DNA of 41,738 bases from Planctomycetota bacterium (GCA_021800165.1 JAJYZF010000032.1:1-41738), one strand, 5' to 3'. Positions 1 through 8,968 are shown, counted from the first letter of the stretch. Notes: a model not told the origin generated them from the sequence alone. A program made the numbers and translations.

Positions 1-193
1 CGGAAACTCTTCCGGGCCAAGCAGGTCAGCAGGGCATGACGCAGGAGGCGGGAAACCCATCGGTATTCGCATAACAATGGCCGCCGCTACGATCTTGAAT
101 CTTATTTTTACAGTTCACTGAAAAAAAAGGTCGTGGCACACCTGTAGCCCGCAACGGAAAATAATGAAAATCTTTTCCCGTGCCCTAAAATGA
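1..193. other. Window edge, no clear gene
   Basis: The first frame from base 1 reads RKLFRAKQVSRA and stops at 39, which could be the end of a gene that begins outside the window, but twelve residues are too few to judge. The rest is stop-rich in all frames and includes an AT-rich run near 100-130. I see no RNA gene or convincing promoter here. Confidence 0.4.
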
Positions 194-457
194 TTACTCG
201 GACAGGCTCCTAGTCATTGTACCACTTTCCCCCATCGGCCAAGAAGCTAAGGATCCTACGAGGTCTGGCGCCCAGTAACCCCAAAAACCGCATGTCTCCT
301 CTGGTTTCGATGGTTTTTCTTCGCCGCGATCCGTTGGCGGCTCTCTGCCAACGTCGGTCGAATCGGCCCGAAGCATCGCATCCAGACGAACCCGCTCTTT
401 AGCCGACATAAGTAAGTTTTTCATCCTGCCTGGTATACCCCAGAATCGGAGGTGCAC
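194..457 (-). pseudogene. Remnant of an IS transposase N-terminus
   Basis: The frame gives an 87-residue product whose start, around MKNLLMSAKERVRLDAM, resembles the N-terminus of DDE transposases that begin with a short MSAKER-type segment before a helix-turn-helix. The resemblance is from memory. After about residue 32 the similarity ends and the sequence becomes polar and unpatterned, so the helix-turn-helix and the catalytic domain are missing. A terminal-repeat-like stretch lies just upstream of the start at 472-496, as expected for the left edge of such an IS. I infer an old insertion reduced by deletion. No activity is expected. A real small gene is an unlikely alternative. Confidence 0.45.
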
Positions 458-471
458 CTTTTATTTCCGCT

Positions 472-496
472 AAGGGGTGACAATTCTACTTCGGCG
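472..496. repeat. IS terminal-end fossil
   Basis: The stretch AGGGGTGACAATTCTACTTC at 473-492 closely matches two tandem copies at 28296-28345 (core GGGTGACATTTCTAYTTC). Here it sits beside the transposase remnant on the minus strand. It is read as the outer end of an insertion sequence of the same family. Confidence 0.5.
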
Positions 497-774
497 CAAA
501 AAACGGCCCGTCAACCCACTGGCCAATACTACCACAAGCCTGCTATACTATGGCACAATCGTCTGCGTGCGGGCCGGCATGTTTTTGACCATTGCAGGCC
601 TTTGGCTCCCCAAGCCGGCCGGAACGGTTGAGCCTAAGGCTTTGTTGATGCCACGCTCTCGCCGGTAGCGGGGTGGTAATTTAGCCTGGCTGTGGTGGAA
701 TTTTTCCGAAATTGGGTTAAATTAAAAACCGCGATGTATTTTAACCTGCCTGACGTTTTATAAAGGGGCAACCA
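497..774. promoter_or_regulatory. Upstream region of the response regulator
   Basis: No credible gene is present. An inverted repeat with arms GGTTAAA (715-721) and TTTAACC (740-746), separated by 18 bases, lies about 30 bases upstream of the response regulator start and could be an operator or part of its promoter. A ribosome binding site AAAGGGG lies at 762-768. No convincing -35/-10 pair was assigned. Confidence 0.3.
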
Positions 775-1191
775 ATGAGTGATAATCAGTTTAAGGATGC
801 AACCATTTTGGTTGTGGATGATGACCCGGATGTGCTTTCCACCATCACTGCGGCACTTTCGATCACCGGAGCGCGATTGCTTTCCGCCAGCGATGGCAAC
901 GCCGCCGTGGAAATCTCCGAACGGGAACACCCGGATGTCGTTATTCTCGATATGATGCTTCCGAAACGCAGTGGATTTTTAGTGCTGGAACGTATCAAGG
1001 CCCGCAAGGCCAAAGGCACCAAGCCGCATGTGATTATGATTACCGGCAATCTCGGCACCCGGCATAAGACCTATGCAGAGTCCCTCGGCGTGGAAGATTA
1101 CCTCAATAAACCGTTCCGGATCGATCGGCTTATGAGCGCCTTGGAAAAGGTTCTACTTCCGAAAGCCGCGACGGATTCACCGCAGGGTTGA
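775..1191 (+). CDS. Single-domain response regulator (receiver only)
   Basis: This 138-residue protein is a lone CheY-like receiver domain. The acidic pocket is D15-D16-D17, the expected phospho-acceptor is D59 in VVILDMMLP, the switch Thr is T90 in MITG and the conserved Lys is K112 in LNKPF. All key residues are intact, so phosphorylation by a histidine kinase is expected. There is no DNA-binding or enzymatic output domain: the frame ends about 20 residues after the last receiver helix. Single-domain receivers act by protein contact or as phosphate relays in the cytoplasm. The start is supported by AAAGGGG six bases upstream. No kinase is nearby, so the partner is unknown. mutM follows on the same strand after 59 bases and may be co-transcribed. 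Confidence 0.9.
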   Translation: MSDNQFKDATILVVDDDPDVLSTITAALSITGARLLSASDGNAAVEISEREHPDVVILDMMLPKRSGFLVLERIKARKAKGTKPHVIMITGNLGTRHKTYAESLGVEDYLNKPFRIDRLMSALEKVLLPKAATDSPQG

Positions 1192-1250
1192 CCGGCCGGA
1201 TGCCGCGCCGCATCGCCAGGCGAGCTTCTTCCTTTTCATCGGAGTTCAAG

Positions 1251-2069
1251 ATGCCCGAGCTTCCGGAAGTCGAGGAGGTTCGCCGAACCTTGGAACCGGT
1301 GGTCATCGGCGCGGTGGTGGTGCGTGTGCGGCTGGTGCGCCGGGATTATCTCACCCCCCCGCGTGCGCCGTTGGTGCGCTTGAGAGGCCGCACCATCGTG
1401 GCCACCCATCGCTACGGGAAAAAACTCTTCTGCCGCTGCGATGACGGCCAAACGCTGATGTTTCATCTGGGCATGAGCGGCCGGTTGGAAAGTTTTCCAT
1501 CGCATTTGCCTCTGCCACCCCATACCCACTTCATCATAGACTTAAATTCAGGGCTGCAAATTCGTATGCGGGATCCGCGACGTTTCGGCGGTGTATGGTA
1601 TTATCCCAGCTTTGAAAAGGCCTGCGCTGAGGAAATTCAAGGCGTTCTCGGCGTGGACGCTCTGCATCTGACCGCCGCGCATTTCAACCATTGGTCGACG
1701 GCACACGGCCGGCTCAAGGCTCGTCTTTTAGGCCAGCGCGATGTGGCTGGGTTAGGCAACATTTATGTGGATGAGGCCCTGTGGCTATGTGGGTTAAGTC
1801 CGCTCACGCTCGTGCGGCGGCTTTCGCCCCAACATATAGAACAGTTGGTAAAGGCCATTCACCTGGTGCTGAAAAAATCCCTCTCCGCTGGCGGCACCAC
1901 GCTGCGCGATTATCGCAATGCCGCCGGGCAGCCGGGTGGTTTTGCCGCCAGCCTTCAGGTTTATGGCCGTGGAGGCCGCCCGTGCTTTCGTTGTGGCGAT
2001 AATCTCAAAATGTTGGTAGTGGCCGGACGCACCACGGTGTACTGCAGGCATTGCCAGAAATCACGATGA
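1251..2069 (+). CDS. mutM: Formamidopyrimidine-DNA glycosylase
   Basis: MutM/Fpg removes 8-oxoguanine and formamidopyrimidines from DNA and cuts the resulting abasic site. The start is set at 1251 because the mature protein must begin with the catalytic proline: the chain begins MPELPEVEEVRR, giving P2 and E3. GGAG lies six bases upstream (1241-1244). A longer frame from 1188 would bury the proline and is rejected. The 272 residues match the usual size. The N-terminal beta-sandwich carries YGKKLF with the conserved Lys, the helix-two-turn-helix carries VAGLGNIYVDEALW, and a four-Cys zinc finger (CFRC and CRHC) closes the protein with the QKSR end typical of the family. It faces the nfeD pair tail to tail. 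Confidence 0.96.
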   Translation: MPELPEVEEVRRTLEPVVIGAVVVRVRLVRRDYLTPPRAPLVRLRGRTIVATHRYGKKLFCRCDDGQTLMFHLGMSGRLESFPSHLPLPPHTHFIIDLNSGLQIRMRDPRRFGGVWYYPSFEKACAEEIQGVLGVDALHLTAAHFNHWSTAHGRLKARLLGQRDVAGLGNIYVDEALWLCGLSPLTLVRRLSPQHIEQLVKAIHLVLKKSLSAGGTTLRDYRNAAGQPGGFAASLQVYGRGGRPCFRCGDNLKMLVVAGRTTVYCRHCQKSR

Positions 2070-2151
2070 AATTTCTTTCGCTCGGCCCCAACAGTTTCAG
2101 ACATTCTTCCGTCGGCATTACCCGGTATGCCCCGAACCTCTTGATCGAGAT

Positions 2152-2661
2152 TCAGGCTGCGCTGTCCGGAGGTACCAAACGCACGTACACGTGCGGACCG
2201 TCCACCCGGATGACTTCCACCGCCGATCCGCCGGCGATCACCTGCGATTCGCTAAGACAATCGACCCGCCGACCGTCAAACTCGCATATCCCCGCCGGAC
2301 GCAGAATCGTCGCCGCTCTTCCCCGCCGGCCCAGCAACTGCGCCAGGTCCGCCGTTTCGCGGGCCAGACCGTCAGCGGTATCCGGTGGTGGCGGCTGCAA
2401 CAGCACACGCTTGCCTACCGGGCTGCTCGGATAAAGCTTCACCATCAACGTCAAAACCACCGGTCCAAGAACGATCGTTGCCACGGTGGCCAAAAATCCG
2501 GCTTCCGTGCCCATGGCAAAACACACCGCCACACCCGCCACCGCCAGCAGCCCGCACAGAACCGCCAGCAGGCCGTGGGCCGGTATAAATAGCTCCGAAA
2601 AAAGTACGATCACAGCGCCCGTGAACAAAAGTACCGCGCTGATCAACAAATCAATGTCCAT
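2152..2661 (-). CDS. NfeD-like membrane protein (short form)
   Basis: A 169-residue protein with about three hydrophobic segments in its first 80 residues, followed by a basic linker and a soluble C-terminal domain of about 60 residues. The C-terminal part (LLGRRGRAATILRPAGICEFDGRRVDCLS) has the pattern of the NfeD OB-fold: a Gly-rich start, an RPAG motif and an FDGRRVD strand. Short NfeD proteins are membrane proteins usually encoded beside a longer protease-type NfeD or a flotillin. Here the longer partner lies 46 bases upstream on the same strand, so the two probably form an operon. AAGGAG seven bases before the ATG supports the start. No flotillin gene follows; mutM is convergent downstream. 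Confidence 0.82.
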   Translation of the reverse strand: MDIDLLISAVLLFTGAVIVLFSELFIPAHGLLAVLCGLLAVAGVAVCFAMGTEAGFLATVATIVLGPVVLTLMVKLYPSSPVGKRVLLQPPPPDTADGLARETADLAQLLGRRGRAATILRPAGICEFDGRRVDCLSESQVIAGGSAVEVIRVDGPHVYVRLVPPDSAA

Positions 2662-2707
2662 ACTTATGCTCCTTGGGCTGACCCGGCCGTATCCATAAAA
2701 TTCACTT

Positions 2708-4336
2708 TCATTTTTTTGTCAACGCACGGACCACTATTTGATTTTCGCCGATTTGCAGCACCTCTATCGCGGTGTCTCGGGCAATATATGTCCCCTGCGC
2801 CACCACGTTGAACAATCGGCCATCAAAACTCGCCTTGCCGGCCGGACGCAGTTCCGATACCGCCCGTCCCACCGCCCCCACGAACAGCGGCTCACGCGAG
2901 AGCACCTCACTTTCACCCACGCCGGGTTGTGCCGGCGATTCCACTCCCGCCACCGTCGGCAAGTCAATTTGCAGCCGACGCAGCCCCGGGGCCAATTGCA
3001 GGTATTTTACCAGCATCACAATAATGCCAACCCCCGCGACGGTGCCAAACACCACCACCGCCACACCCGTTTGCAGGGCGGAGAACGTCTGGCTGATCAG
3101 CGGAAATCCCGTATGCCCGGGTTGAGCTGGAATGAAGCTCGCCACCAGCCCGATGATCAGCAGAATAAACCCCGGCACAGCCAGCAAACCGATACCGCCG
3201 AGAAAGTGAATATCCGCGATGATAATCAAAATTCCCAGAATAATCAGGATGATCTCCCACCATTGCGCCAAACCGGTCAAATAGGGCGCTCCCAGCAACA
3301 GCCCCAAGGCCACCACCGCAACCGCTCCGGGAATCAGGGTGCCGGGATGAGCTAATTCAAGGTAGCCGAACACCAGCACCAGCAAAAATAGTATGAACCG
3401 GATCCACGGTCCAGCCAGCCAGCGGGCGAATCTTTCCATCAGGTCCAAACGCAGTACCGGTACACTAGCGCCCACGACATTGAGCCTGGCCAGTAAATCG
3501 TCCTGACCAGTGATCGTCGCCTGCGAAAAGCCGATGCGGCGGGCTTGTTGCGATCCCAGCGTCAACAACTCCCCTTTTCTTTTGATCTCCCGGACAAAAG
3601 ACCACGGATGTACCGCCGGGCCGCCCGGCACCGGTGTTACCACGTCAACGAGCGTCCGCCTTGTCTCGGCCGAAACCACCCGGCTTTTGCCGGTAACACT
3701 GTTGCGCACTTCGTCGACTTGCAATCCCGGATCAACCATCCCCAGCAGCAGCATGGTATTGAGGCCGTTTTTTCGCCCGCACGCCAGCAGACTTTTCACC
3801 ACCAACGACGGATTGTGCCGCGCAGCACCGCTGATAATAGCTTCCGCCTTTAGGCCATGCACTTCAAACGGTTGTCCGTCACCGACCAACCCGTGGCGGC
3901 TCATCACAATTTTTTGACAGGCCACAGCCACCAGTGCCGCCGCGGCAATGGCCTGTCGGTGAATGTACCCCACCGTCGGGGTGGACATTGCTCGTATAAA
4001 ATGGTTGATTTTCAAGGCCGGCCCCAGCAGCCCGCCAGTGGAATTGATATCAAAAATGATCAGCGTGGCCCCGTCCTGTTGCGCCTTGCCGACACGGCGC
4101 ACGACGCTTTCCGCCATGATCGCGTCGATAGAGCCATGAATGGTGATGATGGCGGCCTTTTCCTGCGCTACCGCTTCAATGGGTTTGGCCGCAGCTCCAC
4201 CTAGACCGAATCCCTGCCCCCAAGCGGTCCGGCCGGCCAACAATGCCGCGCCCAAAACAAATAGCAGCACCAGCAACCGTACCACCGCGCCCCTGTCCCG
4301 ATCCCATCGCGATTTTAATCCGCCTGCGTTTCCCAT
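2708..4336 (-). CDS. Long NfeD: ClpP-class protease-like domain plus membrane and OB domains
   Basis: The 542-residue protein has a signal or anchor segment at about 19-40, a ClpP/SppA-class domain at about 60-250, four hydrophobic segments at about 310-430 and an NfeD OB-fold at the end (RPAGKASFDGRLFNVV). In the family the first domain is a membrane-linked serine protease. Here the usual AxSAGAL motif reads AIAAAAL (129-135): the position of the catalytic Ser is Ala131 and the Gly is Ala133. The substrate-strand motif near 96-102 (DINSTGG in place of the common DxPGG type) is also altered. The protein is therefore probably an inactive relative, a scaffold rather than a protease. GGGGG seven bases upstream supports the start. 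It is probably co-transcribed with the short NfeD. Confidence 0.85.
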   Translation of the reverse strand: MGNAGGLKSRWDRDRGAVVRLLVLLFVLGAALLAGRTAWGQGFGLGGAAAKPIEAVAQEKAAIITIHGSIDAIMAESVVRRVGKAQQDGATLIIFDINSTGGLLGPALKINHFIRAMSTPTVGYIHRQAIAAAALVAVACQKIVMSRHGLVGDGQPFEVHGLKAEAIISGAARHNPSLVVKSLLACGRKNGLNTMLLLGMVDPGLQVDEVRNSVTGKSRVVSAETRRTLVDVVTPVPGGPAVHPWSFVREIKRKGELLTLGSQQARRIGFSQATITGQDDLLARLNVVGASVPVLRLDLMERFARWLAGPWIRFILFLLVLVFGYLELAHPGTLIPGAVAVVALGLLLGAPYLTGLAQWWEIILIILGILIIIADIHFLGGIGLLAVPGFILLIIGLVASFIPAQPGHTGFPLISQTFSALQTGVAVVVFGTVAGVGIIVMLVKYLQLAPGLRRLQIDLPTVAGVESPAQPGVGESEVLSREPLFVGAVGRAVSELRPAGKASFDGRLFNVVAQGTYIARDTAIEVLQIGENQIVVRALTKK

Positions 4337-4422
4337 AGCCGAACCCCCATTCTATACCGATAATAAGGTGCATTGCCTCGCACCACAACGAATCCGGCTC
4401 TCCCGTGGGGTGGTGCCCGTTG

Positions 4423-4935
4423 CTAAAATGGTCGGGTCTCCAACAGGTAAATCAAGTTCCCGGCGGGGTCGCGGAGCACCGCCGATCGGCATAGCCCGGT
4501 ATCGCCATGGAGGATCTCACAATGAGGACCGATCTTGGCAATGGCATCCGAAAAATTGCGGATAATAAGCCCGATCTGTCCAAAGACCCGTCGCGTGTGG
4601 TTTTGCCCCGTTTCCCCTTCGGTAAGGTGGGGCCGCGCATGAAATTGAAAGGGCTGCGTATCGGCGGTAATCGCCAGGGCGCTATAACTTTCCGCGCTGC
4701 GCCAAAGCTCCACCCCAATCAACCCTAAACGATATCTCAGCCGATCCTCGCCGATCGCTATCTCCAACAATCCCAACACGCCCGTATAAAATTGATGCAG
4801 CACTTCGGTTGCACAGTCGCCGGCCCTTAGCCGCACCGTATCGACAGCGCAAATCTGCAGGGGTGAAACCACCGATTCTCGTGGTCGCAGCAGCGGCACA
4901 AACCAATAGGAACCGGGGCGCGTATCCATGGCCAT
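4423..4935 (-). CDS. VOC-superfamily (glyoxalase/bleomycin-resistance fold) protein
   Basis: The product of about 170 residues has the paired beta-alpha-beta-beta-beta pattern of the vicinal oxygen chelate fold. The first half holds LHQFYTGVLGLLE followed by RLGLIGVELWRS; the second half ends with the typical RDPAGNLIYLLETRPF strand. Such proteins bind a metal and act as lyases, dioxygenases or resistance proteins; the substrate cannot be told from sequence. The metal ligands are not clearly conserved: the usual first His is in LHQFY and the final Glu in LLETRP. The start is uncertain: Met codons at 4971, 4935 and 4929 are in frame, and GGAGG lies just before the latter two. nfeD follows on the same strand after 86 bases. 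Confidence 0.65.
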   Translation of the reverse strand: MAMDTRPGSYWFVPLLRPRESVVSPLQICAVDTVRLRAGDCATEVLHQFYTGVLGLLEIAIGEDRLRYRLGLIGVELWRSAESYSALAITADTQPFQFHARPHLTEGETGQNHTRRVFGQIGLIIRNFSDAIAKIGPHCEILHGDTGLCRSAVLRDPAGNLIYLLETRPF

Positions 4936-5313
4936 GCGGCCTCCAGCATACACCGTCAACGCTGCCATCATGCCGGAAAATATGGCCTAATGCCAGCCTC
5001 CAACCGGCCCCAGCCAAGGGTATGGCCGTAATTTTAGCAGCATGGGGAAAATCAAGCGATCCGGCGCTTCCATTATTCTTCTTGGCCGCATCAATGCTGT
5101 CGGTTTCCATGGTGGTGCCGATAAATGTGGCACGCACCACCCATGCCCACCCCCACAAACCCAGTCAATGGAAAAGTCCTTGCATTTGCGTATGGCATCG
5201 GTTATCATAACAACAGTTAGGTTGTCGCCGAACGTCGACGCCGCGACCGCAACTGCCCGGTGGGCAAGACAAATCAGCGGTTCGCGGCAGGTGGAAAGTT
5301 TAAGGGGTCGAAC
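4936..5313. other. Intergenic region, no clear gene
   Basis: This divergent gap separates the minus-strand VOC gene from the plus-strand zinc-ribbon gene. Longer frames exist on both strands (for example 4682-5158 minus and 5042-5461 plus) but their products are rich in His, Pro, Arg and Gly with no domain pattern, and they overlap better-supported genes. A ribosome binding site AAGGGG at 5302-5307 belongs to the next gene. No terminator or RNA was recognised. Confidence 0.4.
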
Positions 5314-5916
5314 ATGGAAAGTCATTTTCCGCGCTGTGTGCATTGTGTCAGCACCCTTTCCATCGGTGGCGGTGTCATCGGCACCATCAAGGCGTTTCTC
5401 AAGAAGGAAGTTACGTGTGTCGCTTGCGGCAAATCCATGCAAAGCGCCGATGCCCAGGTGATGGGCGAAACATTTGCGGCTGCCGTTAAATCCCTGCACG
5501 ATGCACTCAAGCAAGAGCTGGCCCGTGCCCCGGTGTTAACCGTAGCCCAGGCGCAAGCGGCCCTTGGTGCGGAGGCCGGCACGGCCCCTGTGCATAAGAT
5601 TCATGGGGATGAGGAACTTAGCTGTGCCGTCGTGAAAGTCTTTCGCATGGCGTTGCGTCATGAAGCCGTTGGCAATGAAGGCGTGATTACCATCAGTCTG
5701 ATGGCCGGCCCGGCCAATTCGCAGATCACCAAGATTCATGCACCCGGGCTGGGCAAAGAAGTATTGCCCACCACGCTGCTGGTGGCGAAAGTCAGCTTGC
5801 AGGATTTCTTGGTTCTTCAACGAGGCGGTCAGGCGGTTCCGCCGAAGATGGCGGCTCATCCCATCCTCAGACATGGCCACGACAACCATCCTGGTACCAA
5901 CGTAGCTCCGGCGTGA
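5314..5916 (+). CDS. Hypothetical protein with N-terminal zinc ribbon
   Basis: The 200-residue product begins MESHFPRCVHC and has two CxxC pairs (CVHC near residue 8 and CVAC near 38), separated by a Gly- and Lys-containing hairpin. This is a zinc-ribbon layout. The rest is a mixed soluble domain with a helical segment at about 50-80 and a strand-rich part at about 105-180 (for example EGVITISLMAGP and LLVAKVSLQDFLVL). I do not recognise the family. The start at 5314 is chosen over a longer frame from 5260 because AAGGGG lies six bases before it and the zinc ribbon then opens the protein. It converges with rmuC, whose stop lies 27 bases further on. The function is unknown. Confidence 0.72.
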   Translation: MESHFPRCVHCVSTLSIGGGVIGTIKAFLKKEVTCVACGKSMQSADAQVMGETFAAAVKSLHDALKQELARAPVLTVAQAQAALGAEAGTAPVHKIHGDEELSCAVVKVFRMALRHEAVGNEGVITISLMAGPANSQITKIHAPGLGKEVLPTTLLVAKVSLQDFLVLQRGGQAVPPKMAAHPILRHGHDNHPGTNVAPA

Positions 5917-5943
5917 GGCCATTTTTCAACCTCTAAAATAACG

Positions 5944-7248
5944 CTATCCGCCCAAGGCCAAGGGCTTATCCGGTGTATCCACCGTGTTGGCGGGCAGAGC
6001 TTGCACATCCTTTAAGCTCCGTTCAATGGCACGCGTACGTACCGCAGCCTGATCTACGGTATTGGCCGCCTCGTCGAGCTTCTTTTTTACCTTATCCAGG
6101 ACTTCTCCATACAGATTGAATTCGGTTTTGACCTTGGAAAGAAGCTGCCAGACTTCGCCGGAACGTTTTTGAATGGCCAGAGTCTGAAACCCCATTCTAA
6201 GACTGGCCAGAATAGACCACAAAGTGGTGGGGCCGGCAATCGTAATTCGGTATTTCTGGCGGAGCTTATCCACCAGCCCCGTCTGACGGATCACCTCGGC
6301 AAAAAGACTTTCCGTGGGCAAAAATAAGATGGCAAAATCGGTGGTCAGTGGTGGGGCAATATATTTTTTACAAATCGAAGCGGCGCAATTTTCCACCGAT
6401 TGTTCCAACTCTTTGGCAGCCGCGGCGATCACGACGCTATCTCCTGCCTCCTGGGCGGCGACCAGACGCTGAAAGTCTTCCAGCGGGAATTTGGCATCAA
6501 TCGGCAGCAGCACCGGTGCCTGGGAATTGGCATCGTGGCCCGGCAGCTTGATCACAGCATCCACGCGATTGTCACCCTTGATGTTGGCTTGGGCCTCAAA
6601 CTGCGCGGGGTCCAGAGCATCTTCCAGCAAAGCCACCAGTTGCACTTCGCCCATGCCGCCGCGGGTCTTGATGTTGGTCAGCACCTTTTTCAAATCGCCT
6701 ACGCCCGCCGCCAGGGATTGCATTTCTCCCAGGCCCTTGTGCACCTGTTCCAGCCGTTCGCTGACGATTTTAAACGATTCCCCCAGCCGCTTTTCCAACG
6801 TTCCCTGTAGTTTTTCGTCCACGGTAACGCGCATTTGCTCCAGGTTCTTATTGTTGTCGGCTTGCAGAAGTTTCAGACGTTCTTCAATCTCGTTACGCAT
6901 AGTCTCCAGACGCTTTTCCACGGTATCCCGGACCGCATCCAGACGCTGCATGGTGGTCTGGGTGATGTGGTTAAGTTGGGAATTCAGCGAATCACCGACC
7001 CCTTTCAAGGCGGACGCTAGCTCTTGGCGCCCCTGGCGGCCGGTCTGTGCCGCTTCGGCGCGTGCCTGCGCCATCTCATCGCGCACAAGCCGATCCAGCC
7101 GGTCGATATTTTTCTGAAGGCTTTCCAGTTGGCCGACATTGGCCGCTGCGTCGACGGATTGGCGACGCCCCAGCGCCAAGCCGGCCAGCAAATTGCTAAC
7201 GGTCAGAAGAATCAGCACAACCAGCAAGATAACAATAATAATCGTCAT
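5944..7248 (-). CDS. rmuC: DNA recombination protein RmuC
   Basis: RmuC limits rearrangements at inverted repeats and is thought to carry a nuclease-like fold; its biochemical action is poorly defined. The 434-residue product starts MTIIIVILLVVLILL, one membrane anchor, then a long coiled coil (about 30-170, with repeats such as MQRLDAVRDTVEKRLETMRNE), then the conserved RmuC domain (about 190-400) with KTRGGMGEVQL, PIDAKFPLEDF, and ITIAGPTTLWSILASLRMGFQ. The start is moved inward from 7407 because the anchor then lies at the very N-terminus, as in the family, and GGGAAA precedes it. The length fits the family. It lies alone between convergent and divergent neighbours. Confidence 0.95.
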   Translation of the reverse strand: MTIIIVILLVVLILLTVSNLLAGLALGRRQSVDAAANVGQLESLQKNIDRLDRLVRDEMAQARAEAAQTGRQGRQELASALKGVGDSLNSQLNHITQTTMQRLDAVRDTVEKRLETMRNEIEERLKLLQADNNKNLEQMRVTVDEKLQGTLEKRLGESFKIVSERLEQVHKGLGEMQSLAAGVGDLKKVLTNIKTRGGMGEVQLVALLEDALDPAQFEAQANIKGDNRVDAVIKLPGHDANSQAPVLLPIDAKFPLEDFQRLVAAQEAGDSVVIAAAAKELEQSVENCAASICKKYIAPPLTTDFAILFLPTESLFAEVIRQTGLVDKLRQKYRITIAGPTTLWSILASLRMGFQTLAIQKRSGEVWQLLSKVKTEFNLYGEVLDKVKKKLDEAANTVDQAAVRTRAIERSLKDVQALPANTVDTPDKPLALGG

Positions 7249-7565
7249 GCGTATTTCCCGGATTCTATAACGCCTTGGGCCACCAACGCCTGCCCATTGT
7301 AGTCTATTTGGCGCTCGCAGGGTTGCTCTGCGCCCACCCATCCGCAGTGTCGGATGAGCCGGCAAATTGTGCCAGGCTCCTCGGGCCGCTGGTTGGCCAA
7401 CCCGCAAATTCCGCTTTGATGCAACCCCAGGAACCCAAGACGCCTGTTGTTCGTCTAATACGGTGCAGGAGGGGGGCTACACCACCGTGACATGAAAGCC
7501 GGCGGCAAGTGTGGTAACGTAATGTGTGCATGAAAAATGCCCTTATATCAGGATTGGATAGTGCT
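7249..7565. promoter_or_regulatory. Divergent upstream region of rmuC and the 454-aa gene
   Basis: No gene is seen in these 317 bases. On the minus strand TACAAT near 7297-7302 could be a -10 element for rmuC, without a clear -35. On the plus strand GGATTGGA at 7551-7558 is the likely ribosome binding site for the following gene, seven bases before its ATG. Confidence 0.3.
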
Positions 7566-8930
7566 ATGAAGCCAAAGAATCTTAAGTATCTACCGGGGTT
7601 GCTGTTGGTGGCTACCCTGATTGTTAGCTCACCGGCGCGGGGCCAAGGCCCAGTAGCCGGCGGCAAGAAGGGCAACCTCGCCAACATGTCGCAAACTCTG
7701 CAGCTATTTGAGCGCGGCATGAAGAATCTAAGCTCGCAAAAGTATGCCACACGACAGGCCGGCAGCGCGGACCTACGACAAGCCTTGGCGCTGCTGGTGG
7801 CCCGCATGATGCAAGCTGGTGGGCCTGAGCGCACGGCCCGGGTGGATCATCTGCTCACCTATCAAGGCGATTTAACACGCTGGGCCAGGTCGCTCTTGCA
7901 TTTACCTGTAAAAAAGCGCCTCGCCCTGTTGCAGTGGGGTTTAGCACCCCAGCGCCTCCCGTTGGTGGCCGGGGTATTTTCCCACAATCCGCAGCGCCGC
8001 GCGGACGCCGCCCATCCTCTGGCGAAAATAGCCGGCTCCTACATCGATTGGCTCCTGGAACGCTTGCTTCGGGATTCCCACCGTCTGGTGTACATCACCG
8101 CCATGGATGCCGTATGGAATCGAAAGCCAACCCTGGCCATGGTGAAAACCTTGTGGAGGCGGGCGGTGTTGATGGGTATGTCGCCGTATTTTCAGCAAAG
8201 TCGCCAGTACACCGTGATATTTCGTGGTCAGCACATCACGATTCAGGACTTTAACCAGAATTACTGGATGCAACTGCAAGATGGCACCCTGGCCGCACGG
8301 GAGCTGGCTCACTGGAAGCCGCCACAACTTAGTATTCTGGTTCGTCAGTATCTCGCCCAGGTGTGCCGCGTGCCGCAGATGCAATCCGTGGTGAACCAGC
8401 CCAACGGAGTGCAGGCCAAAAATTTTGCCAAGCTGGCCAAAGGGCTTAAGCGATCCATGGTGGCACCGTATTTATTGTACCTGCTCAAACGTCCACTGAC
8501 CATGAATATGAATTTTAATTTCAACAACACGCTTGCCCATCTTTCCAATCGCACATTGCCTTTGCTCTTGCTGGTGAAGATGGCCGGTTTGTCGCCCGCC
8601 ACCTATCATTTTTATAAGGTGATGCCGTTTGGCGGCGTGTGGGGTTTGGGCACCATTGGCCAGGAAAATCAGGGTATAAAAAAAATCACGGCCTGGTATG
8701 CCCAGCATGGGATCAAGCCGGTGAACCCCGCCCACCCTGCGGCCGCTAAACCTCGTGGTCAAGTCGGCGGCGGTGCTGGGGGAAACGTCGGTGGAGGAGG
8801 GGTGAAGTTCAATGCACCCGCGCCCAAGCCCGGTGCCCGGCCTAAACCTGGGCCGATCCAAGTACCACTCATTCAAGGCGGCGGCCCCATTCGCATGGGA
8901 TTAAAGGTGGCCCCATCTTCAGCCCGTTGA
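7566..8930 (+). CDS. Secreted protein of unknown family, HEAT-like helical repeats
   Basis: The 454-residue product begins with a signal peptide (MKPKNLKYLPGLLLVATLIV, cleavage probably after SSPARG), so it is exported. The mature part is largely helical. Marked segments are ITAMDAVWNRKP (177-188), VAPYLLYLLKRP (299-310), SNRTLPLLLLVKMAG (327-341) and QENQGIKKITAWYAQHGI (366-383), followed by a Gly- and Pro-rich tail of about 70 residues. All four segments recur in the protein at 35777-38098, which carries the domain twice. I do not recognise the family; the helical pairs resemble HEAT repeats, which suggests protein binding, but this is inference. The start at 7566 is preferred over 7524 because of the signal peptide and the ribosome binding site. 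A class V aminotransferase gene follows after 38 bases. Confidence 0.85.
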   Translation: MKPKNLKYLPGLLLVATLIVSSPARGQGPVAGGKKGNLANMSQTLQLFERGMKNLSSQKYATRQAGSADLRQALALLVARMMQAGGPERTARVDHLLTYQGDLTRWARSLLHLPVKKRLALLQWGLAPQRLPLVAGVFSHNPQRRADAAHPLAKIAGSYIDWLLERLLRDSHRLVYITAMDAVWNRKPTLAMVKTLWRRAVLMGMSPYFQQSRQYTVIFRGQHITIQDFNQNYWMQLQDGTLAARELAHWKPPQLSILVRQYLAQVCRVPQMQSVVNQPNGVQAKNFAKLAKGLKRSMVAPYLLYLLKRPLTMNMNFNFNNTLAHLSNRTLPLLLLVKMAGLSPATYHFYKVMPFGGVWGLGTIGQENQGIKKITAWYAQHGIKPVNPAHPAAAKPRGQVGGGAGGNVGGGGVKFNAPAPKPGARPKPGPIQVPLIQGGGPIRMGLKVAPSSAR

Positions 8931-8968
8931 ACCCATGGCCGCATCGGCCTATCATGGTTTAAGAAAGG

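Noticed and set aside
2070-2151. Hairpin GGCAT/ATGCC between mutM and nfeD as a terminator
   Set aside because: Arms of five bases with an eight-base loop and no T-tract on either strand; too weak to call.
4682-5514. Minus-strand frames 4682-5158 and 4987-5514
   Set aside because: They overlap the VOC gene or the zinc-ribbon gene, have no ribosome binding site, and their products lack domain features.
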